Below, in pieces: positions 60,046 to 64,000 of a stretch of DNA of 64,000 nt; the first letter of the stretch is position 1; each line of letters begins with the position of its first letter. A model generated the notes under the pieces. It ran no database searches and was not told the origin of the DNA. It was given only the letters and a program-made list of their open reading frames with translations. The stretch is taken from contig VWZF01003332.1 in NCBI GenBank assembly GCA_013396755.1, forward strand, positions 1 through 64,000, written 5' to 3'. The position numbers were made by a program, and so were the translations under genes. Source of the stretch: Sclerurus mexicanus (taxonomy: Eukaryota > Chordata > Aves > Passeriformes > Furnariidae).

Positions 60046-63000
60046 ATAATCCGAAGTAAACTTCTGTGGTAGGTGAATCCAAGAAATACTGCTATGATTT
60101 AACGCCAGTGACAGAACTTTGGCATGATGCTTGATGCATCTGAACTGCTGTGGCAGATCAGGAGAAAAGGTCTCCTTAAGGATGTCAGGAGATGATGAAC
60201 ACTTCTGGCACATGCACAGATTCCCTTGATATTCCACTTACAATTTCCAACTGCTACCTGATTTATTGATTTTTGCTCCTTGAATCAAAAAGTTTGTCTA
60301 TTCACTTGGAAAACCAATGTTGCCATGGTATTCAAGCACCTTAAAGCCAGACTTGCATTTATGTGACCATTTTCCTGAGAGATGAGGAAGGGGTTTTGTC
60401 CCGTTTTACCAAGAGCAAAAGCCACAAAGACCAGATCCAGTGCTCAGCAGCTCTGGGAATGTTAGAGCATATCCATGGATGGAAGCACTCCTCCAGCATC
60501 TTTGAGAACCTGGTCAAAACAACTCTTGGGTTGTGTGCTGGAAGAAGCTGGAAGGAGCAGTTACCCTTACATTTACATTATGTGTGGGATCTAATACAAA
60601 GAAACTTAAAATGAAATGTTGACTCATAATAACATTAATGCAAAACCTGCTCCTCAAGCAATCCCTGTTCTTTTTTGTTGTCCTTTCCATGCCTTGGTAA
60701 GAAATTAGAGAAATAGAGCATTTAGTCGATTTCTGTGCAAACAAAGAGGCTTTCATCCATCTCACATCTTTATTGACAAGATGACAGTACATACCCTTTC
60801 TTAAAATTCATTTTGGAAATACCCAGTAGTCATCGGTCTGTCTCAGACATGTGCTACTTCAAGCCCCCGCAAGCCACGTGCTTGGGGGTGTTGGGGTGTT
60901 TGCTTCTTCCCTCCAGCACTGTCTCTCCCCTCACCAGGCAGGCTGGGCCCTGCAGATCTCAGAGCAGAGCAGAGACCTCTCTTGTGTTTCTGGACATCAC
61001 TTCTGAACGTAGACAAAAGGACTGAAACTGCCACATGGTCTGCAGAGCACTGACTCACTGAAGCATAGGATTTACTCCTGTAACATTTCTATCAAAGTGA
61101 GCCATTTAACAGAAATTTCATTAGGAAGAAAGGTCACCTCTCTAATTTCCCTTATAAAATCCAATAGGACCACTGACAAATCTATTTCTACATCTGAGGA
61201 ATGGCATTATAACTTCACTTGAATGTCACAGCATCATGTACTGTGCTGTTGCACAAATACTGCAAGATGGGAATAAAAAATTTCCTTCCATCCAAGGCTG
61301 TGATTTTCTGCTTATGGTAATAGTTAATTTATATTTTTCTCCCCCCTCTGCCATTTTACCTCATGGTTTTCTACTGCTCAAGCTTAGTCACAGAACTATG
61401 GTGACTTTATTTTGGAGATTCATGTGGGAAGAACAACCTCAGCAAAGTTTAAATAGATACATTGATTTATTAGGGTGGGGAGTAGTGGCTGTCTCTGCAT
61501 ATTTGCCTAGCAGTCATTTGTGCTGTCTTCTTGCCCCTGCCATTTGTCTTTTCCGGAGGACAGCAAGCCCCACAAAGGGGAAAATAGTTTGTTTTCAGTC
61601 AAAAACATATAAACTCATGCTGACAAAATTGTCTGTTCTTCTGCCTGCCTGTTTGATGCCATTCTTAAATTTAGGGTGTTGCAGATTGATTGCCTTGGTA
61701 GCTTATGTATGCATTCAAAATACCAGCTTTTATGCTTCCTTTTAAGTTTATGGAATACAAAATAGCTGGAGGAGGGTCTGTATACACAGGCTTATCTGCA
61801 GCCTTGGTAACCCCACACTCCCTGGCTCAGAACTCACCATGGCAGTCAAAGAACAGGCTTTGAGTAAATGGCTGAATTTCTTTTCTCTAAAGGTGCTCAA
61901 CTTTCCTTCTCAACATATTTAAAGCTTATTTCTAGTTAGGAGACATTATCATACCAGTGATGCTATTAATGTCTGAGCTGTTTAAATCACCACTATTAGT
62001 ATTAGTCCTTCCATTAGAGGAATGGAGGTAACAAATCCAAACAATGCAGACAGAGCCAAATGCAATCAATTACAGACATAGAAACAAAACTCTGATGTCT
62101 TGAGTGCTTGCTCCTTGGTGGATCTGTTTTGGCCTAAGAAGTTAGTAAAACAAGACACCTTTTCTGAATGCATTATGGCCAGTGTGTGAACAACCCATGC
62201 AGGCAGCTTCCAGGTGAAAGGAAAGCTATTGGTGTCCACTGTTGGTAGCAGCACCTTCCTTCTCCTCTCACTCCTGCTGCATGTGGAGGATGCTGCTTAG
62301 CAGATGCATCTTAGAAAGTGATGCTGTGGGCTAATTTACTGAAGATCAAAGCCTCTTCATGCCATTCACCCCCATTAGTTTTTATTTGAAACACACCATG
62401 TTATGTTAGCCTGACAGTTCTGAAGCTCCTGCTTAATTAAACTGGCTGGACTTGATACTGACTTTCTGTTCATTGTATTTTCTTTCTGCTCTTATACATG
62501 AGGATAAACTTGGATCCCACACTCATGTATTTGGTTCTTCTTCCCTCACACATGTTGAGAATCCTTTCTGAAGGCCATTAGATGCCACTTTAATGTTAAA
62601 AAGAAATTACTAAGAAATTGTTCATATTGAGATCATGGTCTCAAAGCCTTTATGTAGGCAGAAAAATGTCATTTACTTGTCTACAGGTATGGCAAACTGA
62701 AGCTCAAGGGCAGCAATATTTAAAGTGTTTCTGGTCCAGCTTGCTATGATAGGGCTTTCTGTGGTACAGCTATTGAAGGGGATGATATTTAAAGCATTTT
62801 ATAACAAAAGTGTTCTATTCTATTCTATTCTATTCTATTCTATTCTATTCTATTCTATTCTATTCTATTCTATTCTATTCTATTCTATTCTATTCTATTC
62901 TATTCTTAAGCTGGGATAGCTCGTTATGTTATAGTCAAGCTTCTAACAGGATTATAGACAGCATGTGAGTGTTTTAACTTAGCTCATCTCACTGTCAAAC

Positions 63001-64000
63001 TGAATCCAGCCTTCAGTGAGATGTTGTTTATCATCTGCAGAGGAAACCCTCCCCTAAGCAGTAGAGCTAGGAGAGGAAATATGAACCCCCTTCTTCCAAA
63101 CACATACTATACCCCTCAGTGTTCAAAGTTCCTTTATGCTTTTATTCTAATGTATAACAAGGCTTTTAAGTAGTAATAATGCAGAGAGTTGTTACAAAAA
63201 TTAATTAGCCTTCTGGGACACCTATGTAAATGTTTTTGATGCAGTAGAAGCAAACTTACAATGGCTTGTTGTTAATATAAGAGAAGTGATAGTGCTTCCT
63301 GCTAACTTGGTTACAACTAGCATGGTACTGTATTCATTTAGTTTTTAGCCTAAGATGTTTGTAAACTTAGTAGTAATGATATTTTAATAGAAGAGGATTA
63401 GTAGGCCAGAGTGTGTTAGCATTTAATTAACAATAACGTTAATATTTCTAAATCTATCACATGGGGATATGGAAGGATAAGGTTAGCCCACAGAGTAAAG
63501 TATACTTTGCAGCAGTGAATGACAGATATTAATAGCTAGATCAGTTTGATGGACTGTAGCCTCTTCTCTTGTCACTGCCAGAGGCAGACTGGTGGGCCAG
63601 ACGAACTGCTGCTCTGACCAGTAGATCCATCTGCTCTTCTGAGTCAGCCATGCTAATAACTTGGACCTGAATTTACTTGGGTCCTCTCCACTTCCTGCAA
63701 GGTCAGGAGAAAATGTGACAGTAGAGCAGGTGATGCCACAGCATGGCATCAGGGATACAGAAAGCAGCATAACCTGGGAACTCAACTGGCATGCAACACT
63801 TAAAAATAGTGTTTTTAGAGAGAAGGACATACAGAATGGAAATTCTGAAGCCAGAGAGTGGAGACCCAGGTCACCAAGTTCAGGACAGATCCTGTGTCCC
63901 CTGCAGAGTTGGTGTGGGGCAGGTGTGGGGTTGTGATCTCTTAGACCTCTTAATTACCTTCAAGATAGTTCTTCCAGCTCATCCCACTCAGTCATTTTGC
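60046..64000. other. Intergenic sequence, no gene recognised
   Basis: Except for the TATTC microsatellite nothing stands out. Open frames of up to 169 codons (61236-61745) have no recognisable domain, no flanking splice-site pattern and ordinary composition. Confidence 0.5.
62813..62906. repeat. Perfect TATTC pentanucleotide microsatellite, about 19 copies
   Basis: The unit is repeated without interruption across about 94 bp. It produces a spurious open frame with repeating FYSIL residues. Such a pure tract is likely length-variable in the population. Confidence 0.98.

Noticed and set aside
61236..61745. Plus-strand open frame of 169 codons
   Set aside because: No recognisable domain, signal or splice context; amino-acid content looks like translated non-coding DNA.
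62725..62919. Open frame with repeated FYSIL units, looking like a repeat protein
   Set aside because: It is the translation of the TATTC microsatellite.

Overview
The window reads as vertebrate nuclear DNA from a passerine bird. There are many CR1 retroposons, an avian ERVL-type LTR, and at 28617-28752 a short element with a tRNA-Ile-like head and a CR1-like tail, resembling the songbird SINE TguSINE1. The genes have short exons separated by long introns. No bacterial, CRISPR or rRNA features are seen.

The main content is a head-to-tail pair of type II transmembrane serine protease (TTSP) genes on the minus strand. The first, at 18351-49039, is a complete TMPRSS7 (matriptase-3) gene. I could place 18 coding exons whose splice phases all match, giving 827 codons plus stop. 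In order they encode a cytoplasmic tail, one signal-anchor helix, a SEA domain, two CUB domains, three LDL-receptor class A repeats and a trypsin domain with His, Asp and Ser all present. A polyadenylation signal lies 20 bp after the stop.

The second, downstream on the same strand at about 16640 to beyond position 1, is a decayed matriptase-like TTSP. Remnants of a transmembrane exon, SEA exons, a small linker exon, CUB exons, two LDLa exons and the first protease exon lie in the expected order, most with the same splice phases as TMPRSS7. They carry at least two clear stop codons, two 1-bp frameshifts, a lost splice donor, a probable lost acceptor and a lost LDLa cysteine. It is therefore called a pseudogene. 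Its position just 3' of TMPRSS7 is where mammals carry C3orf52, a small transmembrane protein whose outer part resembles a SEA domain. I infer that C3orf52 and this gene may descend from one ancestral TTSP.

Upstream of TMPRSS7 (49040-64000) I recognise no gene. This part holds an ERVL-like LTR at 50.4 kb, a nest of LTR fragments in both orientations from 53.4 to 59.0 kb, a CR1 tail at 60.0 kb and a long perfect TATTC pentanucleotide repeat at 62.8 kb. The TMPRSS7 introns contain more CR1 copies, one SINE, one LTR and low-complexity tracts. All family names are from recognition by eye; no database search was run.
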